Assembly (NCBI RefSeq): GCF_032854445.1
Contig: NC_088306.1
Span: 808,501 to 872,500, forward strand
Length of the DNA: 64,000 bases
Reading direction: 5' to 3'
Source: Liolophura sinensis
Taxonomy: Eukaryota > Mollusca > Polyplacophora > Chitonida > Chitonidae
Position numbers and translations under genes: made by a program
Shown: piece by piece, positions 50,988 through 62,996 of the stretch
Position numbering within the stretch: position 1 is the stretch's first letter
Layout: each line of letters opens with the position of its first letter
The notes under the pieces: model-generated
The model's database searches: none
Seen by the model: only the letters and a program-made list of their open reading frames with translations
What the model was told of the DNA's origin: nothing

Positions 50988-51205
50988 GTTTTCCATACAT
51001 CACTGGTCATTCCCTTTCCATACATCAGTGGCCATTCCCTTTCCATACATCAGTGGTCATTCCCTTTCCATACATCAGTGGTCATCCCCTTTCCATACAT
51101 CACTGGTCATTCCCTTTCCATACATCACTGGTCATTCCCTTTCCATACATCACTGGTCATTCACTGGTCATTCCCTTTCCATACATCACTGGTCATTCCC
51201 TTCAT
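50988..51205. repeat. Minisatellite, 25-bp unit, about 9 copies
   Basis: Unit TTCCCTTTCCATACATCACT + GGTCA. Confidence 0.95.
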
Positions 51206-51469
51206 TGTCTCAGTGGTATTGATAACCTATAATTTATTTATTTATTTGATATGTGTTTTACACCAACGTAATCAACTATATTTCACTTAAACACATCTGC
51301 AATTAAGAATATTGAACATTACAAGCTGTAGAGCCCGCCTTCCGCGATGCTTCACGTCGGGCGTCATTCTTTCTGTATTTTTGATAATGGTATCGTCTTC
51401 CTTCAAAGTTTGAAGACAAACAATCAACTAGGTTGTTTATTCAGGGCTAATACATGTATACTTACCCTA

Positions 51470-51662
51470 ATTTCTCAATATTTTCGCATATGAAGAATTT
51501 TCAGTGCCATTTATGCACACTTGTATTTGATTTTGGAGACAAAACTACATTGTTTATATTGGCCAGTTTCAGAGCTTCACAAGAAGTGTAATTTTATCGG
51601 TCTACACAGAATAATGAATTCAGCATTTGTCACCTTGCAATCATGAGAAAAGGTTGAAGAAT
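51470..51662. mobile_element. MITE with TA target duplication, copy 1
   Basis: Ends AATTTCTCAATATTTTCGCA and GAGAAAAGGTTGAAGAAT are inverted matches, flanked by TA. The body shares GATTTTGGAGACAAAACTAC and TCTACACAGAATAA with the inverted copy at 60153-60314. Confidence 0.75.
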
Positions 51663-51834
51663 TACAGTGATTCCTGACAATGTTTAGCTTGACGGGAGCT
51701 ATGTAAGCCCTGTCCGGCATTTGGTGATGATCGAGCATAAAAGTCGAGATTTATTCCTGTTTCTGTAGTGAGGGAAGCTGTACATTCGCTCTCGGAGTGC
51801 TTTCTTTTAATACTTAGCTTAGTTATTTAATTGT

Positions 51835-52035
51835 TGTTCATATCGCCCCTTTGACTTATTTCAGTGTTGTTCACATGGCCCCATTGTTGTTCATATCGCC
51901 CCTTTCAACTTATTTCAGTGTTGTTCATAAGGCCCCATTGTTGTTCATATCGCCCCTTACTGCTTATTTCAGTGTTGTTCATATGGCCCCATTGTTGTTA
52001 GCATCGTCCCTCACTACTTATTTCAGTGTTGTTCA
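51835..52035. repeat. Tandem repeat, about 54-bp unit, about 3.5 copies
   Basis: Unit TGTTGTTCATATCGCCCCTT + CAACTTATTTCAGTGTTGTT + CATATGGCCCCAT. Confidence 0.92.
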
Positions 52036-52559
52036 AAAATTCCGTAAGATGTCCTAGTGTAACCAAATGCATATTATATAAACCGTGCTCACGTGATACA
52101 TTTCTCTCCCCTCAAAACAAGCATTCAGGAAGTATTGTGATAGCTATCAGAGTCAAAGTCAGCAACGGAATAGAAACGTCCATAATTTTGCTGAAAATGG
52201 ACGAAACGGTCGATACCTTTAACATGGCCTGCAACTTCTCTGGCTGAAGGCAAGCACCAAGGTTCAATTCGAAATAACCAGTGGTGGTAAAAAAATGTCC
52301 AGAAGCCCATAACAGGTAAAAAACGCCCCTGTTCCGAAAAACGGGCAAAACTCGTAATTAATCTATAACTTGTCATGATGAACCCATGTACCAAGTTTCC
52401 AACCGTTTGGAAAAAATGTCTGGAAAACTGATTCGTGACGGTACCCTTATGGAGTGATAGTTGTGTGATGGTGCTAGGGTTTCTAGTCGAAACCAAAGAA
52501 AATCACTTTACCTCGACAGTTGTCTGCTTTGAAATGTTTTATTAGGAGTCCATGCAGGT
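52036..52559. other. Stretch without a recognised gene
   Basis: Unique sequence; overlapping minus-strand frames of up to 123 codons show no recognised domain. Confidence 0.45.
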
Positions 52560-52925
52560 TGTGCGCATGGAGTGAGTGCTAAGGGTTTAACATCGTACTT
52601 AACAATTTTTCAGTCATATCACGACGAAGGGATCCTTCGAGTGCATGTAGTGTGCCTCCTTGTTGCATGACAGATTTCCACCACTCTTTTATCTGGTGCT
52701 GCTTCACTGAGACGCCTTACCGAAGGCAAGTATGGCCCCGCCCGAGCCATTATACTGATACGGGTCAACCAGTCGTTACACTATCCCCTTCACGCTGAAC
52801 GCCAAGCGAGGAAGTTACAACTTCCTGTTTTAAGGTCTTAGGTGTGACTCGACCCAGGATTGACCCAGGATCTACCGCCCCCAAAAGCGGACGCTCTATC
52901 AACTGAGCCATCGAGGCGGGTCTGT
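52560..52925 (-). mobile_element. tRNA-derived SINE (family 2), minus-strand copy
   Basis: On the minus strand the head reads GATGGCTCAGTTGATAGAGC (A-box-like) and then GGGTCGAGTCACACC (B-box-like). The 3' end reads TTAAGTACGATGTTAAACCC TTAGCACTCAC. Shares GGGGATAGTGTAACGACTGG-type body strings with 8714-8998. Confidence 0.78.
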
Positions 52926-53123
52926 TGCCATGGAATTTTGATGTTTCGGGGCCATGTGGTTTTGCGGACATACTGGATTTTGAGCAAAACTTTTAAAATC
53001 ATAATTGCAATTAGTTTGTGAAATACGTTCACTAGATACCCACTGGTCGAAATGACGTCACAACTAGTTTCGCAGTTTTATATTACTTTTCCGGTTATTC
53101 CAAATCTGCTATTGTCTGTCTTT

Positions 53124-53188
53124 CTTTGTGTGTGTGTGTGTGTGTGTATGTGTGTGTGCGTGTGTGTGTATGTGTGTGTGTGTGTGTA
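53124..53188. repeat. (GT)n microsatellite
   Basis: About 65 bp of GT dinucleotides with a few TA and GC interruptions. Confidence 0.97.
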
Positions 53189-53665
53189 ACTTTCCAATAA
53201 ATAAACTAATTTCAACCAACAAATGCCATTTCCGTAACGCGCCACAGTATTTGACCTACTATCATCAGTTTTCTCGCTTGAAGCCTTAAATGACATCACT
53301 GTATTTCAGGAATAAATATTCAAGCATACTGATTTACAGGCGAGGTGAGATATATGCTCTTTTGTCTGCTGGGTCCTGCGATCACGAACCAATCTTAGGC
53401 TTTAAAAAGTTCAAATCAACTTAAAACTCTTATTTCTGATCTTAACAAGGTCAAAATAATGCTTGATAACGCAAATGCTGGGAAAGTTATTGTACAACAA
53501 ATATTAGCTAAAATAACGGAAAGGAACATACCAAATTAAATGATTAAAATTAGTCTAAGAACGCTTGGTGGTCCCGGGAATGGGTTTCTAGTGCACAATG
53601 GTAATTGCGACAACAAATGATGCGGTTGAAACTGCTTGTAGTTCTTCTTTATTTATTAATATAGT
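53189..53665. other. Stretch without a recognised gene
   Basis: AT-rich unique sequence. Confidence 0.5.
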
Positions 53666-53885
53666 TGGGCCCATTCCAGAAAGCCATTTCTGACTTAAGT
53701 CAGGATTTAAAACACGTTTACAATGCTTAGTTTTTGGTACTTGAAGTTGAAATCTGGTTAACTTTGCCTTAAGATAACACTGGTGAGATGGGCAAAATTT
53801 ACATTTCTACAGCCAAAAAATACGCTTTAAGATCGTATTTGAAATTTGAGTTAATTCAGAAGTAGCTTTGTGGAAATGGCCACAG
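53666..53885. mobile_element. MITE with GGGCCC-type ends
   Basis: Left end TGGGCCCATTCCAGAAAGCC, right end GCTTTGTGGAAATGGCCACA: imperfect inverted repeats. Just inside are TGACTTAAGTCAGGAT and GAGTTAATTCAGAAGTA, again inverted. About 220 bp, non-coding. Related pieces at 15886-16022; a different body with the same ends at 60545-60688. Confidence 0.65.
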
Positions 53886-54029
53886 GTTCTAAACGCCTCA
53901 TTCAAGAATTTTCCCCTTATACGACGACTGTGGGTTAATGGACGCCTGGAGAAACACCATCGCTTCGCTACGCATGTGTAGGCCTACATGTACACTCATA
54001 TAAAGCGGACACTTGCTAAGAAACCACAA

Positions 54030-57000
54030 CAACAAAACACTCTTGGTTATCTGGCAAATATGTTTTTATTTATATCCACAAAGGTCCGTACTAAATGTGC
54101 ACAAGTTTCCCGATGTGAATGCATAGTTTGTCCGGCATAATTATCTTGTAATAGACTGCTTCAGATCTCCAATATGAAATCACTGGTCAAATCTGGACGA
54201 TCTTCACATTATAAGTATGATTTCACGTGAATTACACACGCTTTTATTTATTTATTCATTTTTAAAATCAACAACCGCCAAAAACAGATACTGGCATGCA
54301 TTTCATGGGATGTGGGACGTACGCTCGAATCCAAAGAGGTCAATTTGAGGAACATGGGACAACAAAAATCATTTTTGAGACGTGAGGTTCTTTTTTTTTT
54401 TGGAAGACGGGAAGGGTTATTGATTGTCGACTCGCGCGACAAATTCACTTTCTCAGACGACCAATCCAAATGGCTATTACAACTGACCATTTATCGTTAA
54501 GCCAATGGCGATGAAGTATGCCCGAACATCCAATCAAACGTAAAGCAGCATTTCATGACTTTCACAGGCATGCAGTTGTAATGGGATTGCGCCAACTGAA
54601 TAAACCAGTTAACCGCTGTTGTTGGAAATCATTTGTGCTCAACGAAGAACAAACATTCCAGAAAAAAATGTAAAACATTACGTTTTCTCCCTGTTAGTGG
54701 AAACCAATGGGAATGGTCGTATTGAGCCATAAAAACTAGATACCATGCTGTATAAGGCATTGCCCTTTCCTGATAACAAGTGGACTAAGATGTTCCTCTT
54801 CATTTAACAGATCGGTTTACGTGAACATAAACAAACAAATTCTGCCTTAACTTAAAAATACAGCCAAGTAGTATATTCGGCACAAAACCCCCAGCATTAA
54901 AGCGTCAATTCAATTGGACCAATTAAAAAAAAACAGGTGATGAACCTTTGCGCATGACGTAAGTACTACTGAATATGCATAAAGAACAGAATATACCACA
55001 AACAAAACTACAGTCGTTTAAAATGTCAAATAACAGCGACGGTATTAACCTAAAATACGGCAACGCAAAAATACAACTGTCAAACAAGGAAATACAACCT
55101 TTTACAACAACAACGGATAAAATAAATAAAGATTCCAGCTACTGAAGATATTGTAATTAACAGACGAAGGAATACGTCTTGTACATCTGGAACCAAGCAA
55201 CCACAACCTAGGCTTTTCATGAATAAATACTTCTCTAGTCACCAACAAGCCAAAATAAACGCAATTGTGTGGACAGACATTTAAGAAGCAAGCCTGGCAG
55301 GCCATATGCCTGAACATTAAACTGTCTATAAGCTTATTTATAGTCGTTCTCAGCCATTTTCACCATTCAGTCAGAACCAGCTGTCAATATACTCGCCGAC
55401 ACAACAGCAGTGTTTATACTTTGGTTTAAGCCACTGGCTGTGCGTGATGGACAGTTGTACACTAGGCACTTGCTTTGTTTACAGAGGCAGAACAGTTCAC
55501 ATAAGCAGAACAGTTAATATACTGAACTATATACTGTCTCTTCTAGCAAGAACCACTTCTCTAACAGAGCAGAAACTTTTATAACAGAAGTACCGACTTC
55601 AAACTGAGGACACCTTAACAGGATTACCCGGACGAGGTTTATGTGGTGCCAAATCCCGCTTCTCAACGCAAATATTCTTCAAAATGAGTAAACTAAAGAC
55701 AAGAAAATCCTACTGAAATTAACTTTCGTGACCGGATAGTTTCCTAACTTTCACACCGGAATACCTTTCTTTCTATTGAAAGTAACACGAAAATAACCGC
55801 TTTAGGATGCAATATGGAGACCATCAAAGGTGAAGGGTGATCAAAATCAAAATGGTGATCACTTCTGACATATCAGTCCCAGCTTAATTGAGATTTCTTA
55901 CTTTTCAGCACAACTTTAAATTCAAAAACAAAGGTTATTTTTTTGAAATCTACCAAATGTACCTGCGTGATTCTCTTGACTGTTTTGATCAAAGTGAAGA
56001 CTCTTACAGCCTAGTTTTTAACACCTGCAATGTAGTTCTCCAACTTTGGTAGAAGTCGAAAGTAGTGTGATGGGAGGTAACTCAAAAAGCGATTTGCTTT
56101 GGACTTCATATCCAAGTGATAACTTGTTTAAAACATCCAAAAGGATGCAATGATTGGTCCGCTATATGATGAAGTATTTGCAGGAATGATTGTCCTAAAG
56201 TGAAAAACAAGTGTTATGAACTGGACGAACGTTATCCACATACACTCTAAAAAAAACACACCGTAAAAATGTGACGGGCACATGGCAGAATTGATTAAGA
56301 CTTGGGTTGTAAGTTTAATAGAGATGTGCCCATGAAGTGTGTGGAAAACCCCCTGTTATTATTATCACACTCTGTGTAAAAAAAGGTAAATTGGAGGACT
56401 TTCTTTTTAAACCAAAATGTTAAATTTGCACTGAACACCAAATCAATTATTAAAATATCACTGATTACAAATGAAAATCACATGCTTAAAATTTACAATA
56501 AAATGAAAAAGTAGACACGGCAAATAAAGCTGGTGGACAATAAATGGGGTCGGACTAAAAGCTAACATATCAAATCAATTCCAGTAGAACAGTAAAATGC
56601 TTAGAGCATAAATAACTAAAGAGAACATGTATCCATTTGTAATAGGACTGTAGAAAACAGGTAAGTTTACAGTCTAAAACCATCACCAAGATACCATTCT
56701 AAATGTTTCCCCTTACACAACAAAGACAATGTAATATGGGTTTGACTGTGAAGGTGATACTCATCATGGATTACGATATTGGTCAATAATATTTGATTTC
56801 TTGCCATATTTTCAACAAATAGATCACAACTATGGTAAGATCACATTTTAATTACTAATACAAACATCGTCTTTTATGTACAAGATCAGTTGAATATTCA
56901 GCTGAGGGGCTTTACCATGAAAAAACAAAACCTACAACCCCCTTCACATAGAAGTGGTTGCGTCCAATGACACAATTAACAGATGAACATGAATACAATG

Positions 57001-58921
57001 TCAAAGGTCATGGGCATACCCATTCTCAACCAGGAGGCAGACAAGAAAGGGCGATTGTCACAATCACAGAATTAATTCAGCTTACATGTGGACACAACAC
57101 CTTCTGGAAATTCTAGTCTTTTTTCCCCTCAAATATATTTTCTCTTCTGCCAATATCAGGATTAATACATTTTAAAAAGGCTTGGAAGCAGATGGAACCT
57201 GATGATACCTTTGATGTTTAGAATGGAAGTCTGGAGACTTAACTTGCTTTTCAAACAGAATCAGAACTGTTCGCTTTATTCATAAAGATCCTAGATTGTA
57301 GAGCTGGACTGATAAAAAAAATAATGCAAAATACTTGAAAATCAGCTTGTTGTTTCTTCACTTCATTTTGGCTTTAAACCCACTTCAATGCTTCTATTTC
57401 ATTAAATATATATTTGTTGCTTTATACACATAATCTTTGGCTGCGTGCAAAGGAAACAAAGCTTAAGCCGTCATCATCCAACAGAGACCGCTGAAAACTT
57501 TCAAACTCTATCTGAAAATATTTTCACAAATTCCCTTGTCTTTCATAGAAATAAGTCTGAAGTGAAATTTCTGGTGAGCTTTACTGTTTTCATTGGTTCT
57601 TCTTATATATGGACTTCACAAATGGCATAATAACAGTTCTGTCTTATTAAATTGTTGCGTTTAATTTTAACAAGTGTACAGGTACGCATCAAGTGCTGAC
57701 CGAATGAAGTGGAGAATATGACGGTTGCCACATACCTGTAGCCTTTGTTCTTGTGTGCTTTTCAAAACTGGAGGTGGAAAAAGTGACAAAGCATGGCTTT
57801 AGTGGGGCAAATTTACTCCGAGACTCAAGGTTTAAAGCAAAAGACCTCTAAAAATCAAAGTAGGCATCCGTATTTATTTATCTCTTTAAAAAATCTGAAA
57901 AAATATTTGAAAGCATTTTTACCCTAAATTTTCAGTTGTCTGCAAGATAAACCTTATTTCATATTTTAGTTTTTTTTACTCTAATGAGTGCCATATTTTC
58001 AGGGGAGCTAACTGTTACGGTAAGAAGCTGCGAAGTCCATATTTTAAGAAACCTTTTCAATCATTGCTACCATGAAAGATATTGGAGTTTGGTGTCAAAA
58101 TGCTGCTTGTTTTTGGGATCAAGTAAGATTTACAAACAAGTGTGTTTACTTGTTTATAATGCAATACTTCATTATCATGCAAAACCATTTACCTAAAATA
58201 AAAGGAAAAAGAATTTTCAAAGACGACCCAGATCTTACAGTCCCATATTTACTCCTTGAATAACCGAATTCAATGTCTGATCATGTTTCACTGTTCGCAA
58301 ATTTATCGTGCCACGGCCAATTCCATTAATCAATTTTTTACTTCAGTGAAAATTTTTCAGAGTAACATTATGTGCAAAAGTATAATAATGTGGTCCATAA
58401 AATCCAAACTGTGCTAGCTTTGTCTGACACCTGCAATGTTACATCCATTCAGCTGGCAAAGTCCACAAATTACACTAAAATTCAGATATCTACATCTGAC
58501 TGAAGTCAAAACCATCTTAGTAGAATTGGACCCTGGCACCTAACGGCTAGTAATACAAAATGTATCCCCATGCATATCTTTCTCCAAACATCCTGGATTG
58601 TTTTATCTGCCATTGTGGCACCTAGGTTCTACTTGCGTCACCAAGCAAACTACTGCTCTGATTTATCTGCCGATTCCTATTGCCCTACTTGTGGGTCATG
58701 ACACTGAATGGGGGGTGGAGGGTGGGGTTGGGGAGGGAGGATATGGGGAGTTGGTACTTGTGAGTCCAAACTTCATGTATCCATCATCACAACAGCTGTT
58801 TGTACAGGACACCCAGGTCATCCACGCTCCACAAAGCAAGTCACTGATCTGTTAGCCCATTCTTGTTGCCCTATGGGGTGATTTGGGGGTGGTGGGGTGT
58901 TTAGATGTGGGTGTTACATCA
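54030..58921 (-). other. Probable long 3' UTR or flank of CASK
   Basis: Almost 4.9 kb with no reading frame of note, no large tandem array and no recognised transposon, unlike the rest of the window. It lies directly downstream of the CASK stop codon. Minus-strand AATAAA strings occur at about 54064-54069 and elsewhere. A G-rich imperfect duplication is at 58650-58900. How much is transcribed cannot be told from sequence alone. Confidence 0.4.
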
Positions 58922-59098
58922 TCAGTACACCCAGCTAACCGGCACCCACTGAGGCGTAGAACACACCTCCTTGATAGACTTCTCCAAAATGGCAATGGTC
59001 TCTTCAATGTCGTTATTCACAATTTTCAGGTCAAAGTAATGGCCATACGCCTTCTCTAACTGCTCGCTTTCTCGCGCCAGGCGCTCCAAACTCCCATC
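58922..59098 (-). CDS. CASK: CASK last coding exon
   Basis: 58 codons plus stop; acceptor TTTTTCCCCTTCAG. Encodes the C-terminal GK helix and the WVPVSWVY end. Confidence 0.94.
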   Translation of the reverse strand, partial: DGSLERLARESEQLEKAYGHYFDLKIVNNDIEETIAILEKSIKEVCSTPQWVPVSWVY

Positions 59099-62000
59099 CT
59101 GAAGGGGAAAAAGCCAGAGTGTCAATAAAACAGATGTCAGGGTATAAAATGAATATCATAAATTTGTCACATTATAAAAAAAGTATCATTCACAAAGACT
59201 GTTTGTAAGGAGGTTTTAAAAAGGGAATAAGATTATTTGTGAAGACTGCATTTGTTTCCAGAACACAAATACTTGGCATGAATTTCTCTAGTGAATACAG
59301 ATTTTTTTTGTCTAAATTAAATATAGGAGTTGGAACTCTTTTGTCGTCAAAGGTAAAAACAGCCCTAAAAGTCTCATGTGACTTAAGAAAAATGTTAAGC
59401 AACCTTTACTGGCATTAATTTATCACCTGACTCACCCTTTTCCACAGGCACACACAACACCTCTTTCCATAAGGTTCATACACATTCAGATTCTCAGTTT
59501 TCTCCATCATTCATCTAATCTAACTTTTTTCATACACCCATGTTGTAGTTAAAGGAATCAAAATTAGTTGCCTAATATTTTTGATGGGTCACATGACACA
59601 GCTGGATTTTTTCTACCTTCATTCATAAAAGAGTTTGCACTCAAAACTCCCTAATTGAAATTAACTGAATGTCTTTCTCAAGTGATCCAAAGAAGACCTG
59701 CATTTTCTCCAAGCCTAATTTACAACCCTTCAAACATACTTTTTAAAACTTATCAATGAAAAATTCTATGCAATTGAAGCAATCCTTAAAATATTTAAGA
59801 ATGGAAGTTATACTAATTACAAATATCCAAGTGAAAAGTAGACGAAAACCTCCAATTATTCGCAAAAGCCATACAACACATTTACATGCCTGGCGCTTAC
59901 AAAACTTTCATTAAAATACGTTTTACGCCCTTATCAGCAGAAAAGGTTTTTAACCATTTAAAACAGTTCCATATCATTATCATTACTTAAACCAAATACT
60001 GTATTTGACCTACAATTTGCCCACCACTAAATTGTTCTTTTTTCCTAATTCTGAGCATTGCACTGATCTTGACAATGTGTTTTGAGGTGTGTTTGGAAGG
60101 TAGGATTGTATCCTACTGGACAAATGGAAGTTTAAGCGCCAAAAGTATTGTAATTCTTCAACCTTTTCGCATGTTTGCAAAGTGTTAATTCTAAAGGCCT
60201 TATTCTGTGTAGACTATCACAAATTGTGAAGCCTTGAAATTGGCCAAACTCACAACGGTAGTTTTGTCTCCAAAATCAAATTAAAAATGTTTCATATGCG
60301 AAAGGTTGAAGAATTAGGGTAGTATTTTATGACCTTTATTCACCTTTAAAAATGCACCTTTTGGGGACAATTTTTTAATAAATACAGTACTTGTGATAAA
60401 TTTCAAGACAGATCTATACTTGTTATGATATGCACATACCAATACAATGTACATCAACAATGAGGTTGACATCAACAATCAAGCATTTCACAAATGTACC
60501 GTGCAGCTTACAACATCAGTTTTACCTGAAAACTTCAAAAGGCCTGGGCCCAGTTTCACAAAGCGGCGTACAACATTTTTTTGATTGCTCATTTGTCGTA
60601 TGACATTTCGGACATCTCTATTACCGTACCATTGTCTTATATGTTTGATTATTGTATATGTATGACATCTTTGTGGAAGTGGGCTCCAGTGTTGTCCGCA
60701 TGTAGAGATTAACACACGTCATGACGACATAAGCGTGCTTGAAAGTGTTTACTGTCATCTTCATTCAATCCAGTTGCATCAAACTGTATTTTCAGGTCAA
60801 AATCCTGCACTGTGTTCGTTACACTTAGGGTGATGAGACTGGTAGTGACACAGGCCAGTGTACATCTCGTCAGACTTAGGATGATGAGACTGGTAGTGAC
60901 ACAGGCCAGTGTACATCTTGTTAGACTTAGGATGATGAGACTGGTAGTGACACAGGCCAGTGTACATCCCGTTATACTTAGGGTGATGAGGCTGGTAGTG
61001 ACACAGGCCAGTGTCCATCTCGTTAGACTTAACGTGATGAGACTGGTAGTGACACAGGCCAGTGTCCATCTCGTTAGACTTAACGTGATGAGACTGGTAG
61101 TGACACAGGCCAGTGTACATCTCGTTAGACTTAGGGTGATGAGACTGGTAGTGACACAGGCCAGTGTACATCTCGTTAGACTTAGGGTGATGAGACTGGT
61201 AGTGACACAGGCCAGTGTACATCTCGTTAGACTTACGGTGATGAGACTGGTAGTGACACAGGCCAGTGTACATCTCGTTAGACTTACGGTGATGAGACTG
61301 GTAGTGACACAGGCCAGTGTACATCTCGTTAGACTTACGGTGATGAGACTGGTAGTGACACAGGCCAGTGTACATCTCGTTAGACGTACGGTGATGAGAC
61401 TGGCAGTGACACAGGCCAGTGTACATCTCGTTAGACTTACGGTGATGAGACTGGCAGTGACACAGGCCAGTGTACATCTCGTTAGACTTACGGTGATGAG
61501 ACTGGTAGTGACACAGGCCAGTGTACATCTCGTTAGACTTACGGTGATGAGACTGGTAGTGACACAGGCCAGTGTACATCTCGTTAGACGTACGGTGATG
61601 AGACTGGCAGTGACACAGGCCAGTGTACATCTCGTTAGACTTACGGTGATGAGACTGGCAGTGACACAGGCCAGTGTACATCTCGTTAGACTTAGGGTGA
61701 TGAGACTGGCAGTGACACAGGCCAGTGTACATCTAGCTATTTATGCACTGAGCAAGCTGGGTTTTGTGATCTGAGAGGTCCCAAAATGAATCTGCACCTG
61801 GTGAAGTTCCTTATTGTAGTCTTACTGGTCAGGGACAAATATTACTTCTAACATTTACATTGTAAATCTGACAATGTCTCAAAAAGTACTTTGCCAGATC
61901 ACTCTACATATAATAAGTTTTGATGTATTCGTGAGGTAAATTGTTGACTGTTAAAGACTGGCCTGTGTCAACAGAAATTGCAAGGCTTGCAAAAATCATG

Positions 62001-62668
62001 AAAACACATCGTTTAATAGAGCTAAATGCAGAAATTGCCATGATTGCAGAAATCACAACAGCATGTCACAGGTTTTTGACAGCAAAAATTGCCATGATTG
62101 CATGCAGAAATCATTATGCCCCACAAATTGCTAGTTGCAAAAATTGCATAAATCAAAACTCATCATCAAATGGTTGATAAATAAAAAAAATGGCAATGAA
62201 TGCAAAAATCATGACTTAGAGTGAACAACTGCTTTTGTCAAGTTTCAAGCAGAGAGAAAAATGAGTAAAAATCATTAAAAGTGTTTCCAGAGTTTATGTT
62301 TGAGTTAATGCCCACAATACTTTTGACTTTGTGTACACTTTAATGACTATTACCTGCAGAAATCATGAGAATTAACATCACTATAATGTTTGCTGCCTGC
62401 AAAAGTTGCAATGATTGCAGAAATCATGAAAATTAATGTCACTATAATGTTTGCTACCTGCAAAAATTGCAATGATTGCAGAAATCATGATAATACATCA
62501 TTTTATAATGACTGCTGAATGCAAAAATTGCAATGATTGCAGAAATCATGATAACACATCACTTACATCGACGGGCACATTACGCATTTCCCGCAAGTCG
62601 CTGGGTCGTGGTGCGGCAATGAAAGCGATAATAGGAGCAAAGTCAGCAGTACGCAACACTTTGAGAGC
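58922..62668 (-). CDS. CASK: CASK (calcium/calmodulin-dependent serine kinase, MAGUK), last two coding exons
   Basis: The C-terminal end of the guanylate-kinase domain of CASK, a MAGUK scaffold at synapses and cell junctions. The coding join in this window is complement(58922..59098, 62567..62668); the rest lies beyond the right edge. The exon at 62567-62668 reads [20 protein letters not shown]; the last exon reads [20 protein letters not shown], then [15 protein letters not shown], and ends [11 protein letters not shown] followed by TGA. These match the conserved C-terminus of animal CASK, including the invariant WVPVSWVY end. Splice sites (TTGTTGCAG, GAT|GTAAGT, CCCCTTCAG) keep phase 0. The insert between IAAP and the Glu/Arg-rich helix differs from vertebrate CASK. 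The 3.5-kb intron holds a 51-bp minisatellite and MITEs. Confidence 0.93.
59099..60152. other. CASK intron, downstream part
   Basis: AT-rich intron sequence without recognised features. Confidence 0.7.
60153..60314. mobile_element. MITE with TA target duplication, copy 2
   Basis: Terminal inverted repeats ATTCTTCAACCTTTTCGCAT and ATGCGAAAGGTTGAAGAAT, flanked by TA on both sides. 162 bp, non-coding, in the CASK intron. Inverted relative to the copy at 51470-51662. Confidence 0.82.
60545..60688. mobile_element. MITE with GGGCCC-type ends, short version
   Basis: Left end TGGGCCCAGTTTCACAAAGC, right end CTTTGTGGAAGTGGGCTCCA, inverted repeats of about 19 bp around 105 bp of non-coding sequence. 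Confidence 0.75.
60815..61735. repeat. Minisatellite, 51-bp unit, 18 copies, in CASK intron
   Basis: Unit GACTTACGGTGATGAGACTG + GTAGTGACACAGGCCAGTGT + ACATCTCGTTA. 51 is a multiple of three and the unit lacks stops, so both strands stay open across the array (minus reading [17 protein letters not shown] per unit). Confidence 0.97.
61975..62560. repeat. Interspersed short repeats around GCAAAAATTGCAATGATTGC
   Basis: Irregularly spaced copies of GCAAAAATTGCAATGATTGC and AGAAATCATGATAACACATC (near 61978, 62030, 62085, 62395, 62458, 62520). A degraded tandem array with 60-90-bp spacing immediately before the CASK donor. Confidence 0.75.
62567..62668 (-). CDS. CASK: CASK penultimate coding exon
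   Basis: 34 codons, phase 0 at both ends; acceptor CGCTTGTTGCAG, donor GTCGAT|GTAAGT. Confidence 0.92.
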
Positions 62669-62996
62669 CTGCAACAAGCGCAAGATGCAACATGCAACAT
62701 CAAACAACACACACAATATTCAATAGCACAGCAATCCAAGACAGCATATGAAAGAGTAGACAACACTCAGATCATATTTCAAAGGATTTGCAGAAGTCCT
62801 TAGTTTTTAGCAAATGCCCCATGACAGCTTATATATGTGACAGATTTCTAAAATCTCAATAAATCAACGAACAGACAAATTTTCAAAGGGCATTTAGAAA
62901 TAAATACATCAACTGTTGTTAAATGAATGCTATTTCTGAAGTTATCAGGGATATAAAGCTCTATCAATGCACACTAGTGAATTCAGTATCCACCTA
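62669..62996. other. CASK intron, upstream part
   Basis: No further exon recognised before the SINE. Confidence 0.6.

Noticed and set aside
52112-52496. Overlapping minus-strand frames of 78 and 123 codons
   Set aside because: Hydrophobic but with no recognised family, splice frame or conserved motif.
60797-61774. 311- and 320-codon open frames on opposite strands
   Set aside because: Both are readings of the same 51-bp minisatellite within the CASK intron.
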